Assembly (NCBI GenBank): GCA_020638175.1
Contig: JACKJA010000002.1
Location: 868,001-932,000 of the forward strand
Length of the DNA stretch: 64,000 nucleotides
Direction: 5' to 3'
Source of the DNA: Rhodospirillales bacterium
GTDB lineage: Bacteria; Pseudomonadota; Alphaproteobacteria; Micavibrionales; Micavibrionaceae
Shown here: one piece after another, positions 42,813-51,386 of the stretch
Position numbering within the stretch: position 1 is the stretch's first letter
Layout of the letters: each line of letters starts with the position of its first letter
Made by a program: the position numbers and the translations under genes
The notes under the pieces: generated by a model
What the model saw: only the letters and a program-made list of their open reading frames with translations
What the model was told of the DNA's origin: nothing
Databases searched by the model: none

Positions 42813-43850
42813 TCAACTCAGCTCCAGCATCCGTTCGATGGGTTTGCGGGCGCGGGCGGAAATTTCCGGGTCGATAATCACTTCACCACTCATGGTCTGT
42901 AGGCATGTCAGGATTTTCGGCAGGGAAATCATCTTCATATACGGGCACATCTGGCACGTGCCGATCATCTCGACGTCCGGGTTTTCGGCGGCGATGTTGT
43001 CGCTCATCGAGCATTCGGTCATCAGGGCAGCGCGTTTGGGGCGGTGTTCCTTGATATAGCTGTCCATCTGCGAGGTCGAACCGGCATAATCGGAAACGTC
43101 CAGAACCTCTGGCGGGCATTCCGGGTGAGCCAGCACCACAATGTCCTCGTACTGGTCCTTGAATTTGCGGACCTGCGCGGCGGTGAATTTTTCATGCACG
43201 ACGCACGCCCCATCCCAGATGATGATCTTGATATCGGTCTGGTTGGCGACATTTTGTGCGAGGTATTTGTCCGGCGCCATAATCACCGTGTCATGTCCCT
43301 CGCGACCCAGCGCTTCAACGATCTGCAAAGCATTGGCGGATGTGCAGCACACGTCGCTCTCGGCTTTAACCTCGGCGGATGTGTTGACATAGGTGACAAC
43401 CGGCACGCCCGGATATTGTTCTTTCAGTTTACGCACATCCGCGCCGGTAATCGCATCGGCCAGCGTGCATCCCGCTTTCGGATCGGGGATTAAAACCGTT
43501 TTGTCCGGGCAGATAATCTTGGCGGTTTCGGCCATGAAATGCACGCCGCACTGGATGATGATGGAGGCATCCGTCTTGGCGGCTTCGCGGGCGAGTTGCA
43601 GGGAATCGCCGGTAATGTCGCCGACACCGAAAAACACATCGGGCGTCATGTAGTTATGCGCCAGAATGACAGCGTTCTTTTCGCGCTTCAGCCGGTTAAT
43701 CTCGTAGATATAAGGCGCCAGCGCCTTCCAGTGGTCTTCCTTGTACTGGCGGGAAAGTTTCTCATAGAGCGGGGCGGTCGCGCGCGCCACTTCATCCGTA
43801 TAGGCAAGCCGTTGTGCAGTCATTGATCCTTGCGGCGTATCCGCCCCCAT
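42813..43850 (-). CDS. nadA: Quinolinate synthase
   Basis: 345 residues from the ATG; a TTG at 43859 would add three. Condenses iminoaspartate with dihydroxyacetone phosphate using a [4Fe-4S] cluster. Motifs: ILAHNYMTPDVFFGVGDITGDS, CGVHFMAETAKII, DPKAGCTLAD, SDVCCTSANA, HPECPPEV and GTCQMCPYMKM; the cluster cysteines are among these. Length is typical. nadB (aspartate oxidase) or an aspartate dehydrogenase, needed to make iminoaspartate, is not in the window. Confidence 0.96.
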   Translation of the reverse strand: MGADTPQGSMTAQRLAYTDEVARATAPLYEKLSRQYKEDHWKALAPYIYEINRLKREKNAVILAHNYMTPDVFFGVGDITGDSLQLAREAAKTDASIIIQCGVHFMAETAKIICPDKTVLIPDPKAGCTLADAITGADVRKLKEQYPGVPVVTYVNTSAEVKAESDVCCTSANALQIVEALGREGHDTVIMAPDKYLAQNVANQTDIKIIIWDGACVVHEKFTAAQVRKFKDQYEDIVVLAHPECPPEVLDVSDYAGSTSQMDSYIKEHRPKRAALMTECSMSDNIAAENPDVEMIGTCQMCPYMKMISLPKILTCLQTMSGEVIIDPEISARARKPIERMLELS

Positions 43851-43912
43851 ATTTACCAAAGCGATATTTTTGACAAAAGCGGGCGCTCAGGTCAAGGACG
43901 AAAGCAAAGGAC

Positions 43913-44003
43913 GTCATCGCGAGCGACCATCGGGAGTGCGGCGATCCAGAGTGTTTCTGTGGTTCTGGATTGCCGCGTCGGCTGGTGCCTCCTCGCAATG
44001 ACG
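43913..44003. repeat. Palindromic repeat, GTCATTGCGAG family, copy 1
   Basis: 91 bases between the nadA start and the msrA stop. Ends are inverted (GTCATCGCGAG against CTCGCAATGAC). The inner part also pairs imperfectly (GCGATCCAGAG with CTCTGGATTGC-like TTCTGGATTGC). The copy at 62593 shares the ends and the inner GGATTGCCGCGTCGGCT block. Such GTCATTGCGAG palindromes are dispersed in many bacterial genomes. Confidence 0.85.
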
Positions 44004-44016
44004 ATTTGTGAAAGCT

Positions 44017-44649
44017 TTATTTTTTCTGGTGTTTCAACCACTCGCGTATGTGGGGCTGGCCGGTTTTGGCCTTGTACTTCTCGTAATATTGCTGGTGATA
44101 GTCTTCAGCTTCCCAGAAGGTCTGTTCCGGCACAAGCTCCGTAACAATCGGCTTTTTATAGAGCTTTTCCTTTGTGATGGCATCAATTACTTTCTCGGCA
44201 AGTTGCCTTTGTCCGCCGCCATTATAAAAAATGGCGGAGCGGTATTGTGTCCCGACATCGACGCCCTGCCGGTTTTTCTGGGTCGGATCGTGGGCCGAGC
44301 GCAAAAAAATGTTGAGCAGGGATTCGTAGTTGGTCTTTTCCGGGTCATAATAAATCTCGACGCTTTCGGCATGCCCGGTTTTACCGGTAGAGACATCCTG
44401 ATAGGTCGGATGGTCCAGATGGCCGCCAGTGTAACCGACGCGGGTATAGACAACGCCCGGCTTGCCGCGGAACTCGCTTTCCAGGCACCAGAAACATCCG
44501 CCGGCAAAGGTAGCGTGAGGCATGTTCTCGGGTCTTTCTGTCATCATGTCGGGCTTTCCTGTTTGCGGTTCGCTATGGCCGGCGCCGGAGATAAAAAATG
44601 TACCGATCAATAAAGCGGCCAGTCCCAATACAAAAATATATCTTTTCAT
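44017..44649 (-). CDS. msrA: Peptide methionine sulfoxide reductase A, exported
   Basis: 210 residues. The active site GGCFWCLESEF is near residues 50-60, followed by VGYTGGHLDHPTYQDVSTGKTGHAE and HDPTQKNRQGVDVGTQYRSA, all intact. It reduces methionine-S-sulfoxide. Unlike the usual cytoplasmic enzyme, it has an N-terminal signal (MKRYIFVLGLAALLIGTFFI) placing it in the periplasm, where it could repair envelope proteins. No MsrB domain is fused. Confidence 0.95.
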   Translation of the reverse strand: MKRYIFVLGLAALLIGTFFISGAGHSEPQTGKPDMMTERPENMPHATFAGGCFWCLESEFRGKPGVVYTRVGYTGGHLDHPTYQDVSTGKTGHAESVEIYYDPEKTNYESLLNIFLRSAHDPTQKNRQGVDVGTQYRSAIFYNGGGQRQLAEKVIDAITKEKLYKKPIVTELVPEQTFWEAEDYHQQYYEKYKAKTGQPHIREWLKHQKK

Positions 44650-44719
44650 GCGGATTTCTCCTCGCTCGCGTGCAGTGTATAAACTATCATTCGGAAGAAA
44701 GACGAAAAGGGTTTCATTA

Positions 44720-45211
44720 ATGCGCTGTGAAAATTATCCATCGCCCAATTACGGGGAGCGCCGGGAAGGCGCGCAGCCCGGAATGATTGTGATCCACTAC
44801 ACCGGTATGAAAACGGCGCAGGACGCGCTGGACCGGATGTGCGATCCGGCGGCGGAAGTCAGCGCGCATTATATGGTCGACGAAGACGGCACGGTTTATC
44901 AGTTGGTCGATGAAGGCAAGCGCGCCTGGCATGCCGGGGCATCGGAATGGCAGGGAATTAGCGATGTGAATAGCCACTCCATCGGGATCGAGCTGGTCAA
45001 TCCCGGCCATGAATGGGGCTATCGCGCCTTCCCGCCGGAGCAAATGGAAGCGCTGGCGCAGCTTTGTCAGGATATCATGGTGCGGCACGAGATTCGCTGG
45101 GTTTTGGGGCATGCGGACGTGGCGCCCGGCCGCAAACAGGACCCCGGCGAGCTGTTTGACTGGCAATGGCTGGCTGATAACGATATCCCTAATATTCACG
45201 AAAAAGCTTGA
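44720..45211 (+). CDS. N-acetylmuramoyl-L-alanine amidase (AmpD-like)
   Basis: 163 residues. Amidase_2 fold with the zinc ligands visible in IVIHYTGM (His near 30), GHADVAPGRKQDPG (last His and Asp) and an intermediate His in WHAGASEW. Substrate groove motifs SAHYMVDEDGTVYQLVDE and NSHSIGIELVNPG are typical. No signal peptide, so it probably acts in the cytoplasm on recycled anhydro-muropeptides, like AmpD. A longer open frame exists upstream, but the ATG at 44720 starts the conserved NYP/NYG region. Confidence 0.9.
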   Translation: MRCENYPSPNYGERREGAQPGMIVIHYTGMKTAQDALDRMCDPAAEVSAHYMVDEDGTVYQLVDEGKRAWHAGASEWQGISDVNSHSIGIELVNPGHEWGYRAFPPEQMEALAQLCQDIMVRHEIRWVLGHADVAPGRKQDPGELFDWQWLADNDIPNIHEKA

Positions 45212-45238
45212 AATTTTCAGGTTTTTCAATCATATACA
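45208..45238 (+). promoter_or_regulatory. Candidate promoter of rnpB
   Basis: TTGAAA at 45208-45213 and TATACA at 45233-45238, spacer 19 bases (longer than the usual 17). The -10 lies 7 bases before the first base of the RNase P P1 helix. It overlaps the last codon of the amidase gene. Confidence 0.4.
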
Positions 45239-45244
45239 TCACAG

Positions 45245-45601
45245 TCAGAAGGCTGGGCAGCCGCTCCGCGCAAGCGGGGAGGAAAGTCCGGGCTTCACGG
45301 AAAAACGGCGCCGGCTAACGGCCGGGCAGGGCGACCTGACGGAAAGTGCTGCAGAGATTTAAACCGCCGATGGCCTTTAAGGCACAGGCAAGGCTGAGAA
45401 GGTGCGGTAAGAGCGCACCGCGTCGCTGGCAACAGGGACGGCAATGGTAAACCCCGCCGGAAGCAAGACCAAATAGGCGTCCCGCATGGTGTTTTTCCGC
45501 ACCGGGGCGCGGGTAGGTTGCTAGAGGTCTGCGGTAACGCAGATCCCAGATGAATGGCTGTCCCCGACAGAACCCGGCTTACAGGCCTTCTGGCTTTTTT
45601 T
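45245..45601 (+). ncRNA. rnpB: RNase P RNA (class A)
   Basis: Catalytic RNA that matures tRNA 5' ends. The P1 helix pairs CAGAAGGC (45246) with GCCTTCTG (45585-45592). Universal elements are in order: GAGGAAAGTCCGGGCTTCA (CR I), AAACCGCCGATGGCC, GGTGCGGTAAGAGCGCACC, GGCAATGGTAAACCCC, AGCAAGACCAAATAGG, CGGGTAGGTTGCT and AGATGAATGGCTGTCC...ACAGAACCCGGCTTA (CR V). The T-run at 45595-45601 is the terminator. Protein-coding calls across this stretch are shadows. Confidence 0.97.
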
Positions 45602-45706
45602 ATACGGTCGCGGGCGGGCCCCGGCTCTGGTGGGCCGAGACCTGCGTGGCGTTTGAACGCAGGCATAAATTGATTGAATTTATGCCGTATTCGTATTCAT
45701 TAAAAA

Positions 45707-45738
45707 AACCGCCTGAGGGAGCGCTCCTTCAGGCGGTT
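45707..45738 (-). terminator. Terminator of the 48-residue peptide gene
   Basis: A strong hairpin (AACCGCCTGAGGGA / TCCTTCAGGCGGTT, one mismatch, four-base loop). On the minus strand it is followed by seven T, so it ends transcription from the small gene at 45766-45912. On the plus strand the T-run is poor. Confidence 0.75.
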
Positions 45739-45765
45739 TAATTTATAGAGGGTGGTTCTTGGTTC

Positions 45766-45912
45766 TTAAAAGAACATCGGAACGTCCCACATTTTATGCG
45801 TTAAGCTGCGTAACTCGTCCATTTGGGCGCTGTTGTAAGCCGTATACAAAATTGTTCCGGCGAACAAACCGCCATTAATAGCCAGTACCAGCATTAGTAT
45901 CATTGCCAACAT
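45766..45912 (-). CDS. 48-residue membrane peptide (hypothetical)
   Basis: MLAMILMLVLAINGGLFAGTILY forms one hydrophobic helix, followed by a short polar tail ending DVPMFF. Support for a real gene: GGGGAGA lies 7 bases before the ATG, and a strong hairpin plus T-run follows the stop on the same strand. A longer start at 45954 lacks such a site. No family recognised. Could be a small regulator of an envelope protein, a leader, or a toxin-like peptide; nothing decides between these. Confidence 0.6.
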   Translation of the reverse strand: MLAMILMLVLAINGGLFAGTILYTAYNSAQMDELRSLTHKMWDVPMFF

Positions 45913-46209
45913 TATAATTCTCCCCACACACGTAATCATTAAGTTGGTTAACATTCACGTTGTTCGTCGTGAACGATGTAATATGTAATATATAATTCTG
46001 GAAAATGCAAACAAAATTTCCCAATGAAATCAGCGATATGACCACCAATAGTTGTGGAAAATAGGTAAAATTAGGAAAATCTCAAGTATGTCTTATGAAA
46101 ACGCGAAAATAATTATGAAAAAAATTTTTCAAAAAATACGAAAAAAAATTACACATATGCGTTTTTGCGAATATAGAAGCAAAAAACCTGTGGTTTATTC
46201 CTTTTTCCG
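45913..46209. other. AT-rich gene-free stretch before the dcw cluster
   Basis: No gene seen. The stretch is strongly A/T-rich with A- and T-runs (for example around 46115-46160), unlike its surroundings. It separates the small minus-strand gene from mraZ and ends in the mraZ promoter. It may hold divergent promoter elements or a protein-binding site; no clear repeat or hairpin is seen. Confidence 0.6.
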
Positions 46210-46238
46210 TTGACTCTCAAATTGACGCTCCATAAAAT
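46210..46238 (+). promoter_or_regulatory. Sigma-70-type promoter of mraZ and the dcw cluster
   Basis: TTGACT at 46210-46215, 17-base spacer, TAAAAT at 46233-46238. Transcription would begin near 46245, inside the MraZ box array, and read into mraZ (46319). Confidence 0.7.
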
Positions 46239-46264
46239 CCCATGCTATCCCATAAATATCCATA
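46229..46264 (-). promoter_or_regulatory. MraZ operator (four boxes, 10-base period)
   Basis: Read on the minus strand, TGG[G/A] boxes recur every 10 bases (CCAT at 46230, 46240, 46250 and 46260 on the plus strand). MraZ binds tandem TGGG-N6 repeats ahead of its own gene. The array overlaps the -10 and the expected start of transcription, which fits autorepression. Confidence 0.72.
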
Positions 46265-46318
46265 CAATTCCGGAGTGGTCCGGAGATGTGTGTTTTTTCT
46301 TTCGAGGTGTCGCGGCTT

Positions 46319-46780
46319 ATGGCGCTGTTTTTGTCAACATATGTGAACAAGGTCGATAAGAAGGGGCGGGTATCCGTCCCGGCATCGTTCCGTAGTGCGC
46401 TGGCGGCGCAGGCCTTTCAGGGCGTGGTGCTGTTCCGTTCGCACACGCATGGCTGCCTGGAGGGGTTCGGTATGGAAACGATGGAGGAGCTGTCGTCCCG
46501 GCTGGACCATTTTGATTTGTTTTCCGCCGAGCAGGACGATATGGCGACCGCGATTTTTGGTGAAGCTGTGCAGTTGCCGTTTGACGGCGATGGCCGCGTG
46601 GTTCTGCCCGCGGACCTGATGGACTTTGCCGGAATTGATGAGCAGGCATCATTCGTTGGTATGGGGAAAAAGTTCCAGGTTTGGGCGCCGGAGGAATTTC
46701 AGGCACGCCGCAGCGAGGCGCGGGCCGGGGTGCAGGGCAAGGGGCTGACGCTCCCCAAGGACAAAGGGGGCGCGGAATGA
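46319..46780 (+). CDS. mraZ: Transcriptional regulator MraZ
   Basis: 153 residues. Contains two AbrB-like MraZ repeats: FLSTYVNKVDKKGRVSVPASFR (N-terminal) and VQLPFDGDGRVVLPADLMDFAGI (second), each with the DxxGR motif. DNA-binding repressor of the dcw operon. The start at 46319 (GAGGTG 9 bases upstream) gives the usual N-terminus; ATG at 46286 would add 11 residues. Its stop overlaps rsmH by ATGA. Confidence 0.95.
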   Translation: MALFLSTYVNKVDKKGRVSVPASFRSALAAQAFQGVVLFRSHTHGCLEGFGMETMEELSSRLDHFDLFSAEQDDMATAIFGEAVQLPFDGDGRVVLPADLMDFAGIDEQASFVGMGKKFQVWAPEEFQARRSEARAGVQGKGLTLPKDKGGAE

Positions 46781-47745
46781 GCACGGAAACGCAGCCGCAT
46801 TTCCCCGTTATGTTGCCCGAAGTTCTGGCGGCGCTGAAACCCTCCGATGGCGAGGTGTATATTGACGGCACGCTGGGCGCGGGCGGCTATACGCGCGCCA
46901 TTTTAGGGGCAGCGGATTGCGCGGTTGTTGCGATTGACCGCGATCATTCGGCGCTGGATATGGCGGCGGCGTGGAAGGATGAATACGACGATCGTTTAAC
47001 GCTGTGTCACGGCTGTTTTGGTGATGCGGCAGCGCTGGCGGCGGAGGCCGGGGTCGATGCGGTGGACGGCATTGTTGTCGATCTGGGTGTGTCTTCCATG
47101 CAGATAGATCAGGGCGGGCGCGGCTTTTCCTTTCGTTTTGACGGGCCGCTCGATATGCGGATGAACCAGAAATCCGGGGAAACGGCGGCTGATGTCGTGA
47201 ATGGCTACGGCGAAACCGAATTGGCCGATATCATTTACAAATACGGCGAAGAGCGTAAATCCCGCCGCGTGGCCAAGGCGATTGTGATGGCCCGCAAGAC
47301 GGGGCGCATTGAAACAACGTTTGCGCTGGCCGAGATTGTGCGCGCGGTCGTGCCGCGTTCCCCGAAAGACCAGATTGACCCGTCCACCCGGACTTTTCAG
47401 GCGCTACGGATCTATGTGAACCGTGAGCTGGAAGAACTTGAAAAGCTTCTGGCCGCGGCGGCGTCCCTGTTGAAAGAAGGGGGGCGGCTGGTTGTCGTGT
47501 CCTTTCATTCTCTCGAAGATGGCATCGTGAAACGGTTCTTGCTGGAGCAATCCGGTCAGGCGCCGTCTGTCTCCCGCCATGTCCCCTCATTGCAGGATTC
47601 TCCTGCGCCGGCCTTGTTTACGATGTCCTCCCGCAAGGCTGTTTTTCCCAGTGATGAAGAAATCAAGATCAATGCCCGTTCCCGCTCCGCGCGGTTGCGT
47701 AGCGCCATCCGTACCGCCGTTCCGGCAGGCAAGGAGGCGGCATGA
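46777..47745 (+). CDS. rsmH: 16S rRNA (cytosine-1402-N4)-methyltransferase
   Basis: 322 residues. FPVMLPEVLAAL at the N-terminus, SAM-binding DGTLGAGGYTRAIL, VDLGVSSMQID, then the family block FSFRFDGPLDMRMN, VVPRSPKDQIDPSTRTFQALRI, VVSFHSLEDGIVKRF and the C-terminal RSRSARLRSA. Methylates the ribosomal P site. ATGA overlaps at both ends, with mraZ and ftsL. Confidence 0.97.
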   Translation: MSTETQPHFPVMLPEVLAALKPSDGEVYIDGTLGAGGYTRAILGAADCAVVAIDRDHSALDMAAAWKDEYDDRLTLCHGCFGDAAALAAEAGVDAVDGIVVDLGVSSMQIDQGGRGFSFRFDGPLDMRMNQKSGETAADVVNGYGETELADIIYKYGEERKSRRVAKAIVMARKTGRIETTFALAEIVRAVVPRSPKDQIDPSTRTFQALRIYVNRELEELEKLLAAAASLLKEGGRLVVVSFHSLEDGIVKRFLLEQSGQAPSVSRHVPSLQDSPAPALFTMSSRKAVFPSDEEIKINARSRSARLRSAIRTAVPAGKEAA

Positions 47746-48194
47746 GGTTTCTGCGTGTTTCGACCGTTCTTTCCGTTCTGGCGGCGGTGCTGTCCGGCGC
47801 GTTGCTGTTCTGGATTTCCCAAAGCGTGCAGCAGACCGAAAGCCAGTTGCGCTCTCTGGAGCTGGCCGCACAACAAGAACAAAAAACCATCCGTGTCTTG
47901 CGGGCGGAATGGGATTACCTGAACCGCCCCGACCGGTTGGAAGTTCTGGCGCAGGATTACCTGTCCCTTTCACCGCTGGCCGTTCAGAATGTCGCCGAAA
48001 CCCCGGAAGAGCTGCCGGAGCCGTTTTTGCCGGCCGCGCCGCGCCGCAAGCCCGGCTTCGTCATGCAGCCCGCTGTTTTCAAGGCCGGTGTCGCCAAGCC
48101 CGCGCCCGTTGTTGAAAAGCCCTCTGCCGAACCGGTGCAACGCAGCTTTCAATCACTGTTAAGTGAAATCGGCAAAGAGGAGGACGCGCCATGA
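47742..48194 (+). CDS. ftsL: Cell division protein FtsL
   Basis: 150 residues. A single membrane helix (about 6-26, VSTVLSVLAAVLSGALLFWIS) followed by a leucine-zipper-like coiled coil (QTESQLRSLELAAQQEQKTI) and WDYLNRPDRLEVLAQDYL, the conserved alphaproteobacterial FtsL block. The C-terminal extension (about 85-150) is Pro/Ala/Lys rich and disordered. Septal protein acting with FtsB/FtsQ. ATGA overlaps with rsmH and ftsI. Confidence 0.9.
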   Translation: MRFLRVSTVLSVLAAVLSGALLFWISQSVQQTESQLRSLELAAQQEQKTIRVLRAEWDYLNRPDRLEVLAQDYLSLSPLAVQNVAETPEELPEPFLPAAPRRKPGFVMQPAVFKAGVAKPAPVVEKPSAEPVQRSFQSLLSEIGKEEDAP

Positions 48195-49936
48195 GGCAGT
48201 CTTTCCACTTTGCCCGGCAAGCCATGAAAATGATCGGTTCGCGGCGCGGTACCTTGGATGTGGCGCACGGGCGGCTGGTTTTGGTGAGCGCCTTTTTTGC
48301 GCTGGTTTATATCCTGATTATGGCGCGGGTCGTCGATTTATCCCTGATTCAAGGTGAATGGGCGCGCTACGCAGCGGCCGGGGATGGCCGGGCGGCGGCC
48401 CCGGTTTCTGCAGTGGCCCCGGTAATCCGCAGCGATATCACTGATCGCAACGGCGTGCTGCTGGCAACATCCCTTGAGACGGCTTCTTTGTATGCCGATC
48501 CGGCCCTGATTCACGATCCGGCGGCAACCGCCAAGGCGCTGGTCGAAATCTTTCCGTCTTTATCATATGGCGAAGTCCTCCAGAAGTTGCAGCGCCGGGG
48601 ACGCTTTATCTGGCTGTACCGGAACCTGACCCCGGATGAGCAATACGCGGTGCTGAATATCGGCGAGCCGGGATTGAACTTCAAAACCGAATACCGCCGG
48701 ATATACCCGCAAGGCCAACTGGCGGCGCACATGGTCGGTTTTACCGATGTTGACGGTAATGGTCTGGCCGGGGTCGAGCGCAGCTTCGACAATTTGCTGA
48801 AGGCCGGCGGACCGGAACCTGTTTCGCTGACCCTCGATATCCGGCTCCAGCATATCCTGCGCCGGGAAACCAAAAAGGCAATGGATACGTTTGGTGGCAA
48901 GGCCGCGGCCGGCGTAGTGATGGATGTGGAAAACGGTGAAATTCTGGCGGCGGTATCCCTGCCGGACTTTGATCCGCACAATCCGGGCGCCGGGGGCAAG
49001 AATGCCCTGTTCAACCGTTTGACGCTGGGCACGTATGAGCTGGGTTCGACCTTCAAGATTTTCTCAACAGCGGCGCTTCTGGATACACGTAATGTTGGCA
49101 TGGGCCAGACATTTGATGCCCGCGAGCCGATCAAGCGGGGACGTTTTACTATTTCCGACTACCATGCGGAGAAGCGGATTTTGACCGTGCCGGAAATCTT
49201 TATGTATTCCTCCAACATCGGGGCGGCGCTGATGGGGGATATGGTCGGGACCGACCGGCTAAAGGATTTTTACCGCGATTTGGGGCTGTTGACGCCGCTG
49301 TCGCTGGAGATTGATGAAATCGGCAAGCCGCAAATCCCGGACCCCTGGCGGGAAATTAATACGCTGACGGCGTCGTTCGGGCACGGGATTGCCGTCACGC
49401 CGCTGCAGATGGTCGGGGCGGCAGCGACGATTATGGGCGGCGGCACCCGCATCCAGCCGACTTTGATTTATAACGGTGACAAGGCGAAAGACGACGGCGT
49501 TCGCACCGATATTCGGGTGGTTTCCCCCCAGACCGCGCACCGCATGCGGCAGTTGATGCGGCTGGTGGTGACCGATGGTACCGGGACGCATGCCGATGTG
49601 CCGGGCTACCGGGTGGGCGGCAAGACCGGGACGGCTGAAAAGCCCGGTGTGAAGGGGTATGACAGCAAACGCCTGATTTCTTCTTTTATGGGTTTCTTCC
49701 CGATGGACGAGCCGCGCTATGCCGTGTTTGTCATGGTGGACGAGCCCAAAGGTGTCAAGGAAACCTTTGGATACGCTACGGGGGGCTGGGTTGCCGCGCC
49801 GGCGGTCGGCCATGTGATCGCCGCTATGGGCCCGTTGCTGGGTATGAAGCCGGCACAAACCGACACGGAAGACGCATTATCGGCGTCGCTGAAACAATAT
49901 GTTCATTTTCAGGAGGGACATCATGCGGCTCGCTGA
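48191..49936 (+). CDS. ftsI: Septal peptidoglycan transpeptidase FtsI (PBP3)
   Basis: 581 residues. Membrane anchor at about 30-52, then the pedestal domain (RSDITDRNGVLLATSLETASLYADP). The transpeptidase domain has the catalytic Ser in GSTFKIFS, SSN in MYSSNIGAALM and KTGTAE near 479-484. Cross-links peptidoglycan at the division septum with FtsW. All active-site motifs intact. ATGA overlap with ftsL; murE begins 14 bases before its stop. Confidence 0.96.
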   Translation: MRQSFHFARQAMKMIGSRRGTLDVAHGRLVLVSAFFALVYILIMARVVDLSLIQGEWARYAAAGDGRAAAPVSAVAPVIRSDITDRNGVLLATSLETASLYADPALIHDPAATAKALVEIFPSLSYGEVLQKLQRRGRFIWLYRNLTPDEQYAVLNIGEPGLNFKTEYRRIYPQGQLAAHMVGFTDVDGNGLAGVERSFDNLLKAGGPEPVSLTLDIRLQHILRRETKKAMDTFGGKAAAGVVMDVENGEILAAVSLPDFDPHNPGAGGKNALFNRLTLGTYELGSTFKIFSTAALLDTRNVGMGQTFDAREPIKRGRFTISDYHAEKRILTVPEIFMYSSNIGAALMGDMVGTDRLKDFYRDLGLLTPLSLEIDEIGKPQIPDPWREINTLTASFGHGIAVTPLQMVGAAATIMGGGTRIQPTLIYNGDKAKDDGVRTDIRVVSPQTAHRMRQLMRLVVTDGTGTHADVPGYRVGGKTGTAEKPGVKGYDSKRLISSFMGFFPMDEPRYAVFVMVDEPKGVKETFGYATGGWVAAPAVGHVIAAMGPLLGMKPAQTDTEDALSASLKQYVHFQEGHHAAR

Positions 49937-51386
49937 TCTGATAGAGGACTACAAAGAAAAGGCCGGGGTCGAGATCAAGGGATTGACACTCGACAGCCGT
50001 CAGGTGCGGCCCGGTTACCTGTTCGCAGCCTTGCCGGGCCGGAAATATGACGGGCGGCAATTCATGGCGGATGCGATTACCAACGGCGCGGCTGTCATTC
50101 TGGCGCCGACCGGGGCGATGCTGCCGGAAAACACCGGAGCGGATGTCGTTCTGGTTACCGATGATAATCCCCGGCGGCTGTTCAGCTTGATGGCGGCGCG
50201 TTTTTACGGGCGGCAACCCGATCATGTGGCAGCCGTCACAGGCACCAACGGCAAAACATCCGTGGCTCATTTCACCCAGCAGCTCTGGCAAATGCTCGGT
50301 GAAAAATCGGCCAGCTTGGGGACGCTGGGGGTGCGCGGCGCCGGAATGACCCGTCCGGGAGCGCTGACGACGCCGGAACCGGTGGCGCTGCAGGCGATGA
50401 TTGCCGATCTGACGGCGGCGGGCGTTACGCATCTGGCGATGGAGGCTTCCAGTATCGGGCTGGATCAGCATCGTTTGGACGGCGTTAAGGTCAGCGCCGC
50501 TGCCTTCACCAATTTGTCCCGCGATCATCTGGATTATCACGAAACCATGGAATCGTATTTCGAGGCCAAGGCCCGCTTGTTTTCCGATGTGTTGATGGAA
50601 GGCGGTACGGCGGTTTTGAACGCCGATGTCCCGGAATATGAAGCGCTGCATGAAATTGTGGCGGCCCGGAACATTCGGGAAATTTCCTATGGCCGCCATG
50701 GCCGGGGCATTCATTTGTTAAAGGCAACCCCGCGCCCGGACGGGCAAAACATCGAAATCCGCGTCGATGAGGAAACCCACGGGTTTTATTTGCCTCTGGT
50801 CGGTGAATTTCAGGTGATGAATGCGCTCTGTGCTTTGGGGCTGGTCATGGCCGAAGCGCCGGATAACGAACCCCGGACCCGCCAGATTGTCGCGTTGCTT
50901 GCCGAATTGAAGCGCGCGCCGGGCCGGTTGGAACTGGTTCCCGGCCATCCGCGTGGCGCGGTCTATGTCGATTACGCCCATACGCCCGATGCGCTGGAGA
51001 TGATCCTGACGGCGCTGCGCCCGCATACGGACGGCGAACTGGTTTGCATCGTGGGCTGCGGCGGCGACCGGGACAAAGGCAAACGCCCGGTCATGGGGAA
51101 AATCGCCAGCGAGTTGGCCGACGAAGTGATTATCACCGACGACAATCCGCGCAGCGAAGACCCGGCAACGATCCGGGCCGAGATGATGGTCGGCGCGGGC
51201 GCCGGGGCGCGGGAAATCGGCAACCGCCGCGAAGCAATAAAAACAGCCATTAAAGAGCTGGAAGACGGCGACGTGCTGGTTATTGCCGGCAAGGGGCACG
51301 AACAGGGACAAATCATCGGCGACCATGTGGAGCCGTTTGACGATATCGAAGAAGCAAGCAAAGCAATCAAGGGGCTTACATCATGA
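49923..51386 (+). CDS. murE: UDP-MurNAc-L-Ala-D-Glu:meso-diaminopimelate ligase
   Basis: 487 residues from the ATG behind AGGAGGGACATC, a near-perfect ribosome binding site. ATP loop TGTNGKTS near 109-116, carbamyl-Lys/Mg region YFEAKARLF, and YVDYAHTPDALE. The DNPR motif (TDDNPRSEDP) is the meso-DAP signature, so the peptidoglycan is DAP-type. Adds the third residue of the peptide stem in the cytoplasm. Overlaps ftsI by 14 bases and the murF-like gene by ATGA. Confidence 0.97.
   Translation: MRLADLIEDYKEKAGVEIKGLTLDSRQVRPGYLFAALPGRKYDGRQFMADAITNGAAVILAPTGAMLPENTGADVVLVTDDNPRRLFSLMAARFYGRQPDHVAAVTGTNGKTSVAHFTQQLWQMLGEKSASLGTLGVRGAGMTRPGALTTPEPVALQAMIADLTAAGVTHLAMEASSIGLDQHRLDGVKVSAAAFTNLSRDHLDYHETMESYFEAKARLFSDVLMEGGTAVLNADVPEYEALHEIVAARNIREISYGRHGRGIHLLKATPRPDGQNIEIRVDEETHGFYLPLVGEFQVMNALCALGLVMAEAPDNEPRTRQIVALLAELKRAPGRLELVPGHPRGAVYVDYAHTPDALEMILTALRPHTDGELVCIVGCGGDRDKGKRPVMGKIASELADEVIITDDNPRSEDPATIRAEMMVGAGAGAREIGNRREAIKTAIKELEDGDVLVIAGKGHEQGQIIGDHVEPFDDIEEASKAIKGLTS

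Noticed and set aside
45295..45666. Open reading frame on the minus strand across rnpB
   Set aside because: It is the reverse of a structured RNA with all RNase P conserved elements; no ribosome binding site or family pattern.
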